The notes under the pieces are model-generated. The model made no database searches, was not told the origin of the DNA, and saw nothing but the letters and a program-made list of their open reading frames with translations. From contig JAEMWC010000107.1 in assembly GCA_016490735.1 (NCBI GenBank), positions 943,501-1,007,500 on the forward strand: DNA of 64,000 nt, given 5' to 3'. This document shows, one piece after another, positions 54,254-63,941 of this stretch (the first letter of the stretch is position 1; the number at the start of each line of letters is the position of its first letter). The position numbers were made by a program, and so were the translations under genes. Source of the DNA: Pachyseris speciosa. Taxonomy: Eukaryota > Cnidaria > Anthozoa > Scleractinia > Pachyseridae.

Positions 54254-54638
54254 TATTTCACACCACTGTTACCTTTGCTATGCAGCCCAACTGGGCATAC
54301 GGGCAGGAAATGATGGTCTTTGGGCAAGACGCGAAATGGTCCTGCAAAAGGAATGCAATTCAAAGGCGTTTTTATGTAGGTTCCAGGCAATTCCTGGAAG
54401 TTTTGTAATCTTTCTACCGCTTAGTAAATACACAGGAAGTATCAGGAAATAGGACACTGTTTACAACCATACAAATCAAGAACGTAACGGCTCTCAGTTT
54501 TGAGTGTCACGGAGGGTAGCTCTATCCGGCCCTGTGCAAACTCTCATGCTGTATGAAAGGGAAGACGAAGGGAGAACGAGAAACATTTGAATTGGAGAGA
54601 AAATTGGCTACTGGGCTTCTCCCAGGATATATGTATTT

Positions 54639-54835
54639 TAATTTCAGAAAGTACAAATTTTACCAAATAAATCCGAGTTGTACGTATCGCCAAATTTACA
54701 ATTCGGATTTTTATCGAAAATTCCTAGTTGTATTTACCACCAAATTCACAACTCGGATTTCTACCACAAAAATCCGAGTTGTATTTACAAGCTCGTATTT
54801 CTACTGTAAAATTCGAGTTGTATTTACCAACGAAT
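54639..54835. repeat. Left arm of a 3.3-kb inverted-repeat-bounded element
   Basis: Four or five repeats of the CAACTCGGATTT / AAATCCGAGTTG type within about 200 bases, beginning AATTTCAGAAAGTACAAATT. The reverse complement of this whole arm occurs at 57716-57925 with the same order of blocks. Internal repeats alternate in orientation, so the arm also folds on itself. Confidence 0.8.
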
Positions 54836-55019
54836 TCATACGCTCACGGGCTGTGGAGGTCCACCTCCCGTGTCCGCCTAGAGAATTGAAAAACCAAACT
54901 AGCCAGCGTATAATTTGGAAATGAAGTTGTAGTCAAGTGGTCCATCCGATCAACAGTCCTTAAGTAAGGCTAGGGTTATTTTTAGCCAACGAAAGGATAC
55001 GCGATTTATTACGCCCTCG

Positions 55020-55660
55020 GTGAATAAGTCACGTTTCTACGAGATGCCTAAAAGTAACCGGCTTACACTCAAATTGAGCAAGGTTGATACGCCAATGATA
55101 AACAAAGGCTTTTGCTCAATGTGTGTACCGGAATTTCTTCGTATGTGTGGTACGCACTGGGACTTCCATGCGGTAAATTCGTACAACACAAAATGGTTTT
55201 GCGTCGTGTCAAAGGTTCATTCATTCCAACATTAGAGAAAGACGAGTTGCTTCTTACACAGAACAGTTTTAGTGGCTTGTTAAATGTAAGCAGTAAGGCT
55301 GACGAGGTGACAGCGACTGAACCGCCTCCGGCGAGGTAGTAATGATAACGCGCGGTTTAGCATGTACCTCAGCAATGCTTAAGACGCCATCTTGGCAGGA
55401 GGGCAAAGCGTAAGAAAATTTAGTGTTTGTGTGAGGATCTGATGTCAAGTAATTGTCGTAAAACGTTAGCTCTGGAAAATGTATGAAATGCGAACTGAAG
55501 TTACAGGGCAGAGGATTATGCTTGCCAATGTGTATGGACACACCTTCGCTGGTAGCATTTAAAAATTTTCCATACAATTGTCTGTAATTCTTTGCCGCGT
55601 GCTGAAAAATTTCTGCGCAAAAAATTAAAGACGAACGTATGGAAAAATTCAAAATGCTCA
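55020..55660. other. Interior of the inverted-repeat element, unassigned open frames
   Basis: Overlapping frames at 55020-55339 (plus) and 55652-55269 (minus) have ordinary composition but no motif I recognise. One may be a decayed transposase part; neither has clean exon borders. Confidence 0.25.
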
Positions 55661-55989
55661 GTTGTATTCAAAATGTAAGAATTACTTAAAGCTGGTGGAA
55701 TAAACATCTTTTCTTGCCTTGCTGTGGGTTTTGTTTGCAATTTTTTGGGAAATGTCAGGGGAATATCCGTCCCGCAATCCCCCTTTACAATTAAAGCTGC
55801 CCCAGCATCCCCCCCCACCCCCCAGACAGTGGGGATTATTCAATATGAGCATAGTTCGCGGTGCTGTGATCTGCCCTCACACACATTTCAGGGTTGGGTG
55901 GCGGCTGAGCCATGGGTTGACCACCTGTCCCCAAGAGCCTTTGTTGGCCACGGAAACCTTTTAGGAGGCCCTATGCACCATTTGGTGCG

Positions 55990-56004
55990 GAGGACTGATG
56001 ATGT

Positions 56005-56046
<42 letters not shown>

Positions 56047-56047
56047 C
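55990..56047. repeat. GAT triplet microsatellite
   Basis: About 14 GATGAT units preceded by GAGGACTGATGATGTTGAT. Asp-rich and Ser-rich open frames here are by-products. Confidence 0.95.
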
Positions 56048-56097
56048 AAAAGAAATCGAGCCTTGTGAAATGTAATAAACCAAAACATCATCGTAAT

Positions 56098-56430
56098 TTG
56101 CGAACTCTGCGGCTATGACAAGATACTCGCAGCTCTTCCTCGGTTACATCGAGACTCTCCATCATAGCAATAATCTCTTTCCTTGTGTTATCATATATAT
56201 GCAACAAGGTGCTTAAATCTTCAACGCTTACCGTTTGAAATTGAATCACTGTTTCTGATAACACTTAGCAGTTGTTCAAAACCTTAGAAAGAGTGCGATA
56301 GAGACATGTATCCAGCAAATCTTTATGTCTTGCTGAAAAGGTGCTCACCATACCACCATCAAGCTGCGAATGAGAAAGAAGTGCTTGTACCTTTAGACGG
56401 CTGCACAAGTTAATCAGAATGCTAGAAAGA
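56098..56430 (-). pseudogene. Coding-like fragment with an internal stop, unknown family
   Basis: On the minus strand a frame reads LINLCSRLKVQALLSHSQLD, later LLDTCLYRTLSKVLNNC, then a TAA, and continues in the same frame VEDLSTLLHIYDNTRKEI and MMESLDVTEEELRVSC to a stop at about 56096. Amino-acid usage is protein-like and helical on both sides of the stop, suggesting a recently broken gene piece. No family recognised. Confidence 0.4.
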
Positions 56431-57161
56431 AACTTAACAAGCTAAAAGAGGCTGTCGTCACTGGCTCTGATTCACATCTACGTCCTCAACGTTAGAGGTA
56501 CACGTCCACTACCTCACAGGACTACAGGACGAGTTAGTTGATTTATGAAGATGTGAATGATCATCGCAGTTATGAACACTACTTAAGCAGCAGTGAAAAT
56601 AAAGCCTGAACAATTCAGGTTTGTACGGGTAGTCGATCCCAGTTGATTTATTACTGGGTTCGATATTATTACTCCGGTCCCCGAGGTTTGACTGTAATTA
56701 CGATTTGATGCTATAAAGGTAGCTCAATTGTCTCTCCGTGTAGGATCTATGCAAGTACTTTCTATTTTGCTTTTGGCTGCCTGATTTCGTGTCAGACTAC
56801 CTTCAAAACCTCTGGAATGCAGTCTTAGTTAAGCTAGATTTTTCCAAAGGGGGAGGATGCCCCCAACCCGACCCGACCCCTCCCCCACCCCGTGCGGTCC
56901 TCCGGTGGCTGTCCCACTGCACTCCCGCACCCAAAATCCTGGTTACGGGTTTGTCCGATACACACGACATCTACTACTGGGAGGTCATTTGGTAAGTTGT
57001 TTCCTTTTATCATACAGACAAGAGTATTTTACAGGAAAATACACCACTCGTAAAATTCATACGAAATTTCATCCCGGACCCGAGTGACGTATTTTCCAGA
57101 TCCTCTCAAATGATGATACTGATGACGTCACTTCACGTTTTTTGCCGGTTGCTTATGCAAA

Positions 57162-57380
57162 ATGGCGAGTAACAGTTTCATGAAGTTCTTTGAAGGCGAC
57201 GTAAAATCCTTCACTGAGGAACAGGAAAATGCTAACGCGAAGAAGGAAAGTTCATACGACTTAAATTTATTCAAGGGTGGAGTTCCTTGCAAGTGAAGAA
57301 GACAGTGAGAGAAACCGCAAAACTTCCATGCACCCACAATGCAGCTGCAAGAATTCACGACTCATAATATTTGTGATTGG
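57162..57380 (+). pseudogene. N-terminal fragment of a ZMYM/QRICH1-like (Crypton-type) protein
   Basis: The ATG at 57162 gives 44 residues: MASNSFMKFFEGDVKSFTEE, then QENANAKKESSYDLNLFKGG. The QENANxKKxxxYDLNLFK block followed, after a one-base shift, by EFLASEEDSERN is what I know from the KIAA/ZMYM2-QRICH1 family of tyrosine-recombinase-derived proteins that is greatly expanded in corals. At least two frameshifts break it and no recombinase core follows. It sits 350 bp inside the right arm of the inverted-repeat element. Confidence 0.5.
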
Positions 57381-57715
57381 TGTTCTTTGCCTATATAACA
57401 AAAAAAATTACACGGTGGCTGTGAATTTTATTTTCTCAATGTAAAAACAATATTCCAGGAATATTTTACCCACTCATTGCGCTCGTTCGTAAAGTATGGT
57501 TAATTTCATAGTCCTCACCGCCGTGTAATATCCCTCAAGTATTTTATTTATATTGCAATGATGCAGATCATGGCATGATAATTTTGATATAGCTGTATGT
57601 TTAATTTACTCCAAGTCTGTCAATAGCGAAAATGACACTCAAATATCAGAAAATACTTACCTTTTGTACTGAGATCTCTCTGTTCAAGTCACGTGACATT
57701 TGTTCTGTCAGTTTT

Positions 57716-57925
57716 TGGAGAAATCCCGAGTTGTGAACTTGCAATAAAAATTCGAGTTATAGATTTGGTGCTAAATAGAACTCGGATCTGCAGTAAAAAT
57801 CCGAGTTGTGAATTTGGCGGTAAATAGAACTCCGATTTTGCAATAAAAATCCGAATTGTAAATTTGGTGACACATAGAAATCGGATTTATTTGAGTAAAA
57901 ATCAGGGTTATACTTTCCGAAATTA
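57716..57925. repeat. Right arm of the 3.3-kb inverted-repeat-bounded element
   Basis: Reverse complement of 54639-54835: AAAAATCCGAGTTGTGAATT, AAATAGAACTCGGATCTGCA and similar blocks, ending ATACTTTCCGAAATTACAAA. Similar CCGAGTT units continue to about 57965. Confidence 0.8.
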
Positions 57926-58395
57926 CAAAAATTGGATTTTTGGATTGAAAATCCGAGTTTCAAGTTGAAGTTTAAAAAATTGTATATGAGCCACAGTAGA
58001 TATACGGTCGCCATGCTTAGACTGCTCAGCCCCAATCAGGCGATAAGGTCGACTGGTTTCCCGTCACCATTTGTATTACGGTGTCTGGCTGTAATTGATG
58101 CGTTTCGATCTGCATTGTTGCCTGTACCGATCGGCTGTTGTATTTCTTGATCAAACGCACCCTTCGATTCCGCTATCTCAGTTGATGTTCCTGTTGATGT
58201 TCCTGTTAGTGAATAGCTTCCTTGACTCGACGGGTGTACCACTAGTGAGCTAGAGACACATTAGCCGACTTAAGCGTAAAGCTGGCGTGCGTATTATGAT
58301 CAAAAAATGTAATAAACAATGCCGCCTCCCGGATCTGCTGCTGCATAATGAAGTATATTTTAAAATAATCTTCATGTGCAAGTATCTCAACTTAC

Positions 58396-59500
58396 GTGTT
58401 TTGACCTCAGTTCGCCAGTCCACTTACAACCTTCAGATGGACATTTGATAATCAGGGAGAGAATCTTCCTTTCGGTGGCTTTGTCAGGAAAAATATCCTA
58501 CAGAAATACATAACAGTTTGACTCATCAAATACATGCTGGTTCTGTTCTTAGGAGGCCAGGAGTGCGGACTTGTTTCCTGAAAAGCGGTTGATAATCAAG
58601 CCCGAGGTTTTTGGAGAATAAACTTACAGACCTCATAACTCGGAGGTATAAACTTAAATCACTTCTATCCGGGTATGCTTTGGATGCAATGTGATAGAAA
58701 TAACGGCAAACGAGGAGACGTCGGGGAGACTATGCGAGTAGTCAAGTTGCTGTCACTATAGCAGGTATTAAGCACGTACCGTTTTTGTATTTAGCTCGGT
58801 TCGATCTACTGGACAACAAGGCGTTTGTCTGGCATTAACTTGCCTGTGGGAATAGAAGAATAAATAGAAATAAGTACTTAAGTTTATAAAGCGCGTGCCA
58901 AAGACAAAAACGGAATTTCAGCAGCAGCAGCAGCAGCTGATGTAAATCAAAACATTCTGCAGGGTATTCTTGTTAGAAATGCATCGTATCTGGCGATAGG
59001 ATGAGAGGGAAATCAAGACTACCTAATGATCAGTAATTTGGTTAAGGTAAATCTGGCCACCCTCAAACGCGATACGCGACGCATCTATCCATCTCGCTGT
59101 GAATCCAGCTATATACATACGTGTACGCTTGATAGGATTGATCAAATGGCTGATGAATGGTTCGATTCTCCGCAGTAAAATCCTACTGTCCACACTGTCT
59201 CTTAAGGTCTCTTAACCATGTTTAAGTTGCCAAACTGCGTTGCGGTAGGCATTCTCCCAAAGATGAAGACGTCAATGAAATTCTACAATTTGCATTCTAC
59301 TGAGTAAAACGTGAGTAAAGGAAGGCAAACCTTCTGATGGTTTCGTTAAGACACTCTCTGCAATATTTGTGACCACATTTTGTCAGTAAAGGATCTTTCA
59401 TAGCCAACTGGCAGATTGGACACTTGAAATCTTCGTCAACTTCACTTACAAATGCCTCTTCATATCCACCCGGTGAAAGATTCACCGGAGGTTCCGCCAT
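58396..59500 (-). CDS. TRAF-type protein, N-terminal exons (RING and first zinc-finger exon)
   Basis: Three minus-strand exons: 59500-59331, 58843-58780 and 58497-58396, GT-AG introns, phases 2, 0, 0. The ATG at 59500 gives a RING: CPIC (27-30), C42, H44, C47, C50, then across the junction CCPVDR, whose Asp replaces the last Cys as is usual in TRAF RINGs. Exon 3 gives DIFPDKATERKILSLIIKCP, then SEGCKWTGELRSKH, the opening of the first TRAF-type zinc finger. RING TRAFs are E3 ubiquitin ligases or adaptors in NF-kB/JNK signalling. The next exon I can find is the terminal one at 53343; splicing directly gives an in-frame protein of 301 residues with only a fused partial zinc finger. A complete TRAF needs about 100-150 more residues of zinc fingers that I do not see in between. 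Confidence 0.85.
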
Positions 59501-59890
59501 CGTAAGAGAAAAAAGTGAAGGTTATTTTTTCTCTTCCCTCCCTCCCCTCCCCTCCCCTTCCCTCCCACCTTTTATTGCTGAGAAAAGTACCAGGCTACTG
59601 GTTGTTGTTCAGGTCAAGATTTCCAACATAGTTAGCTGGGCATTTGACTCAACCAGAAACGTGTAAATAAATTTAAATCTGGTTGTATCCGCTATCCCTA
59701 AGGTACGTCAAAAGGCAATTTTCACTAGGTCAATATTTCAACTTGGACAACTAGCGTCCCTTAGGTCCTTGCAACATGATCTCCTCTCTGAATTGACGAT
59801 TATCGTTCAATATAGAACACTGTGCCCCAGGACCCCCGGGCCCAGGACTTGTCAGAAAAGAACAAATAATGAAAAGTTGCCATGTTATTT

Positions 59891-59956
59891 GGACTGGATT
59901 TGAACCCGGAGCCACCGCTAGTAGGAACGGCTTCTTACCACTAGACCACTGAGGAA
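59891..59956 (-). repeat. tRNA-like sequence (pseudogene or SINE head)
   Basis: Minus strand: A-box CAGTGGTCTAGTGGTAAGA and B-box CGGGTTCAAATCC in tRNA spacing. The anticodon arm and acceptor pair poorly. Confidence 0.4.
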
Positions 59957-60162
59957 CAAGATGACGGGGAATTCTATAACTAGATATTTATTAGAGTCTG
60001 GCATAGAATATCACTGATCTATAGTGAGTAGGCCTAAGGGCTGATTTTAAATGGTTAGCTTTTTGCTGAGGTTTGGTGATTGACCCTTTCCAATACTTTC
60101 TAAAATGTAGGATAAGCGCATGAATTATATAACGTTTAAAAATTGACATTTGTCTAACCAGC

Positions 60163-60232
60163 GTTGTGGTGGTCTAATGGTTAAGAAGAACGATTAGTCA
60201 ACGAAAGAGTCGTCGGTTCGAATCTTGTCCAA
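60163..60232 (+). repeat. tRNA-like sequence (pseudogene or SINE head)
   Basis: A-box TGGTGGTCTAATGGTTAAG and B-box GTCGGTTCGAATCTTGT in tRNA order. Related in the A-box to the minus-strand copy at 59891-59956, about 250 bp away in opposite orientation. Confidence 0.4.
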
Positions 60233-60390
60233 ACACTGAGGATTGTTCTTTTACAAAAAGATATGTTGACATCCCAGAATTTATACCTTCAGACTTTGAG
60301 TGTTCTAAATTAACTATAATTGTAAATTCAGAGAAAAAATTCAGAGCAATTTGAGAATTAACGATAATCGAGCTAGATAATAATACACTG

Positions 60391-60553
60391 TTTTGCTAAT
60401 GATCAGTTCCTGGTGAATTGTGGGTAGATCCAGTCCTTTGTGGGGGTAAACGGCCATTTTAAGACGTAATTTGAAATTGTAATTTTGACCGTTTGCCCCC
60501 ACAAAGGACTTGATCTACCCACAATTCACCAGGAATTGATCATTGGCTAAATA
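60391..60553. repeat. Long hairpin element
   Basis: GATCAGTTCCTGGTGAATTG, TGGGTAGATCCAGTCCTTTG, TGGGGGTAAACGG is mirrored by CCGTTTGCCCCCACAAAGGA, CTTGATCTACCCACAATTCA, CCAGGAATTGATC, arms of about 65-70 bases with few differences. Confidence 0.85.
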
Positions 60554-60585
60554 GTGCATTCAGATAGGAGAACGGGTTGCAACAT

Positions 60586-60976
60586 ACGTGTTTTGTGGGG
60601 AGAGAAGATTGGATGCGAGGATGGATTGAGACGCGCTGGGTCCACAGCGGTCAAACGTCTGAGCATAGAAAAGAATAGATTATTGTTCGATTCGTTTCCA
60701 TTCGGAGAATGTGCATGTTGTTGCATCTTCTTCCGTAGCTGTCCGATATTTTTGGACTTCCACATCGGAACTTTCCATCGTTTCTCAACCGCTGGTCAGG
60801 GGGAACGAAGACCCTTGGTACGAGGTTGGGGAAATTTTCTGCGTCCGGCGACGGGGTACTAGTGCACTGCGCATGCGTTACCGTTTAACCGCAGTTAACG
60901 CGTTCGCCACTTCCCACGACAGCCCACGCGCCTCAATCCATCCTTGTAGCAATTTCCCTCTCCCCACAAAACACGT
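60586..60976. mobile_element. MITE-like element with about 50-bp terminal inverted repeats
   Basis: Left end ACGTGTTTTGTGGGGAGAG with GATGGATTGAGACGCG inside; right end CTCTCCCCACAAAACACGT with CGCGCCTCAATCCATC inside. The interior is GC-richer than its surroundings; open frames at 60554-60989 lie wholly within it. It begins 33 bp after the neighbouring hairpin. Confidence 0.8.
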
Positions 60977-61591
60977 AAATAGCGACTGAGTACAAATCTG
61001 GTCCCGGGCTACATGAAAGAAAATGAACGCGACAACAAAGTTCTCCCTTCCTTCCATGGGTCAATTGTTGTTGTCAAGTGTTAGTGTTATTGCTGTTGGT
61101 TTTAAACATCCATAAAAAGGAATCTGCTCATTACCAGCCACATTTTTGGCCTCAATGCTCTTGTCCACGTAGCAAAATGTCCTTCTCCGCCACGTCAGTT
61201 GGGTTTACCCAGTGCGTAATTTTGTAGATTGTTTTTGTTAAAAGCGGACTTGCTGCATATTAAATAGTATCGAACAAAACCTAAAAACACTGGTCAAGTC
61301 TTAAAACTACTCTATCTAGTTTTCTGAAGGGATAGACGTGGCTGACAGAAATGGATTGTATGTAACACGAAAAATGCCTGGAGTCAATTTTTGTTCGAGT
61401 TATTCTCCAGTTTCCATGAAAAGCTGCTAAAAAAGGTCCTGCTGATTTCTGGTTTCACGTGGTCACCCCTCAAGAAAATCACTTGATATCTTCTGACTGA
61501 CTCGTCTTACCCAGGGAATCTAGTCACGAGATAAAAACATCAATCCGGGTGACGTAACCTCACTCGAATAATGCTAAAAAGGACGGGAGTA

Positions 61592-61877
61592 GAATGGTTT
61601 TCAATTGATTTTCGAAAACAATTCTCGTTTACCTTCTGTTTTGCTCTACTTCAGTTTTGCAAATGGTTGACAAAACTCGTGCCATTTTCTCAACCAATCC
61701 AAAACCAAAATCAAACGTGACTTGCTTGCGCGCATTTCTCCGCCCTTGGTACCAGTTACTTTTAATTATTCCGAATTCTGATTGGCTCCTTGTGCTGTTG
61801 ACGTCTGTTGTGATTGGTCAGAGTAATTACTATGGTTTTGGTTTTACGACACTCTAATAAGAGCGCTCTAATAAGAG
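61592..61877. mobile_element. MITE, copy 2 of the 20.9-kb family
   Basis: GAATGGTTTTCAATTGATTT at the left, TGATTGGTCAGAGTAATTAC and TGGTTTTGGTTTTACGACAC at the right; the internal block order matches 20881-21163. The right end has a short local duplication (TAATAAGAGCGCTCTAATAA). Confidence 0.75.
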
Positions 61878-62032
61878 TCAGTTGCAATTGTGGGGAGGGG
61901 GGCGAACAAACTACTAGCGTACAATAGAGAAATCTACGCAAAGTCCTCAACGTAATCGTTCATAACATCATCGCATACGTGTTCTGGCTGGACGCATAGT
62001 TACCTCCATTCGTCCTCAAATAATAAAATCTT

Positions 62033-62208
62033 TATGATAAATGGAATGGAGACTTGGATAAAGTGTGAATAATGAAGAAGCGTTCTCAAGTCGAATTACT
62101 CAGAAAAAGAATTTTCTGAGCCCTGAATTTTCTTTGCCTGAGTAATTCGACCTGAGAACGCTTCTTCGTTATTCACACTTTATCCAAGTCTCCATTCCAT
62201 TTATCATA
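62033..62208. repeat. Hairpin element with about 75-bp arms
   Basis: TATGATAAATGGAATGGAGA ... CAAGTCGAATTACTCAG is mirrored by CTGAGTAATTCGACCTGAGA ... CATTCCATTTATCATA. The inner motif (TTCTTTTTCTGAGTAATTCG, GACTTGAGAACG) recurs after the tRNA-like sequence at 62380-62420. Confidence 0.85.
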
Positions 62209-62303
62209 TATATTCACATTTATCATGGCGACATATTGAGCCTTGCAGATGGCAGGACATGTGTCACACATAAGAACCTAGTGTATGACCTCGCTCACCA
62301 CGA

Positions 62304-62376
62304 GTCTCCATAGCTCAGTGGTTAGAGCGTCCAACCGGTAATCTGGAAGGTCATGGGTTCGACTCCCGTTGGGGGC
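62304..62376 (+). tRNA. tRNA-like, ACCGGTA loop, embedded in a repeat
   Basis: GTCTCCA/TGGGGGC acceptor (with G-U pairs), D arm GCTC/GAGC, T arm ATGGG-TTCGACT-CCCGT. The anticodon arm TCCAACCGGTAATCTGGA only pairs well with an 8-base loop. It shares the ACCGGTA loop with the three copies at 50.8-51.3 kb and is flanked by hairpin repeat sequence, so probably a SINE-type tRNA relic. Confidence 0.5.
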
Positions 62377-62504
62377 TCAGAAAATTCTTTTTCTGAGTAA
62401 TTCGACTTGAGAACGATTCTTCATTATTCACAAATAAAATGTTTGCTAAAATGATTAAATATCACAAAAATCAAATAGAAAAAAGCATATGCAATGTAAG
62501 CCAT

Positions 62505-62534
62505 GGACACAAAGCTATCCATGGCTGCTAATAA

Positions 62535-62588
<54 letters not shown>

Positions 62589-62772
62589 TTTTTATATGAA
62601 AATAGGTTTTCATTCACATGCAAATTAAACTTATTTTCATATGAATGGTGAGCACCAGGCCTCGCTCAATCTTTGATTTGGTAGATTTAAGGGTTAATGC
62701 CCGCTACCATGTGGCCTTAGTGCCCAAAGAGAGGCTCAGCTTACCAGATCACATTAATTTGTGAGGTATCCT
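62505..62772 (+). repeat. Dispersed repeat shared with 22.03-22.20 kb
   Basis: CTATCCATGGCTGCTAATAA, CTCAATCTTTGATTTGGTAG, TACCATGTGGCCTTAGTGCC and CACATTAATTTGTGAGGTAT follow the same order as in SHPK intron 3. A local inverted repeat (TGGTGCTCATCTTTTTATAT with ATATGAATGGTGAGCACCAG) lies in the middle. Confidence 0.75.
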
Positions 62773-62783
62773 TGTTCTCTGAG

Positions 62784-62918
62784 TGGACTACGAGTTTGTC
62801 CTCGGTAGCAAAGCGAACAAAACACGCAAGCGCACGCGAAAATTGCCCCCCGCGAGGGGCTCTCGCGTGCTTCGCTTCCTTTACTATCCGTGAGAAAAAT
62901 AAGGGCTACTCGTAGTTA
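62784..62918. repeat. Inverted-repeat element
   Basis: ACTACGAGT at 62787 pairs with ACTCGTAGT at 62908; GAAGCGAAGC/AAGCGAAC and CGCACGCGAA/CTCGCGTGCTTCG units form the interior, with a central CCCCCCGCGAGGGG. Confidence 0.65.
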
Positions 62919-63790
62919 ATCATTTGAGTGGTGACGCAAATTAAGGGCAGTATATCTTAAAATTTCCAGAGTTCACTACTTTGGGCGACCGTGAAATATT
63001 TTTAATCTGACAATTATGATAGCTACAGTAAATACGCTTTGAGGTTAAGAGTAACAGTAAAGGCACCGTTTTGGGGGAAAATTTTAAATAACGTAATCTA
63101 ATGCGTTTTATCTTCCATTTGTAAACCGAAGTTACGTCTGAACAGAAACGTCTTGGAAAATCGCACATTGAAACAACACATACGCGTAAATACTAAATAT
63201 CCACACTTTTGAGAAAAACGCTTTTAACCAAGCTGAAATATTTGTAGTTTCATTTAAATCGAAAAAATTTTAAACTTGTCACTAATAAATGACCTTTACT
63301 TTTTACTGCTACAATTAAGTAAACCAACTGGTTCCTTCCTTCCTACCTTTCTCCATTCTCAGGTCACTTTCTCAGACCACCTTTTTCCACGATCTAAAAA
63401 AGCCCTGTTGTTTTTAAAAATTGCCATTCCGGATTCATAATTAAATTCCATTACTGTCCAGGTTTGAAACTTCCCTGCCTTGTACAAATCCTAAGAAAGT
63501 CTTAGAAATGCAGCAATCCAAGGAACATATACTTGACTTTTATGATTTAACCAGGAAATAAAATTGCTTGGTGTAACCCTTCTGATAAGAATAGCAGTCC
63601 AGTTTAATTATTAAACTAAAAGATGGTTAGTCTCAAGTAACTTCACGGTTATTTGAGCCAGCCAAGATCACAGTCTTCAGTGTCACATAAGAACTAACTG
63701 TAATATAAAATGTCATCACCTGTTCATAACATAGCCACTGTTCTCGTTTCCCCCACCATATTAACTAATTAGTTGACTTCACGATCATTA
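62919..63790. other. Intergenic, no gene seen
   Basis: AT-rich, no supported exon, no clear repeat boundary. A minus-strand 75-codon frame at 63168-62941 has no recognisable motif. Confidence 0.4.
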
Positions 63791-63793
63791 CAT

Positions 63794-63941
63794 TATAGAG
63801 CGTTTTCATTCACATGACTCCTGGCCATATTAGTTTACTCAAACAAAAGAAAGTATTTGTATTAAAATAGGGTTCAATTCCCAGAGGTTAAGTTTGGGAC
63901 ACCAACATGGCCGCCGTGATGTCATGTAAAAACGCTCTATA
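63794..63941. mobile_element. Short MITE with TAGAGCGTTTTCA-type ends
   Basis: Left TATAGAGCGTTTTCATTCAC, right GTCATGTAAAAACGCTCTAT plus A; inverted repeats of about 14 bases extending imperfectly to 24, with TA at both edges. The outer TAGAGCG-TTTTCA matches the ends of the MITE family at 20881 and 61592, though the interior differs. Confidence 0.75.

Noticed and set aside
55724..56091. Pro/Asp-rich and Ser-rich frames around 55.7-56.1 kb
   Set aside because: Span a poly-C/poly-Pro stretch and the GAT microsatellite; no domain.
58036..58242. Minus-strand frame rich in Gly, Thr and Ser as a candidate TRAF middle exon
   Set aside because: No Cys/His pattern of TRAF zinc fingers, and it ends in a stop without a good donor.
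60554..60989. Two overlapping frames of about 100 codons
   Set aside because: Lie wholly inside a foldback element and have no recognisable domain.
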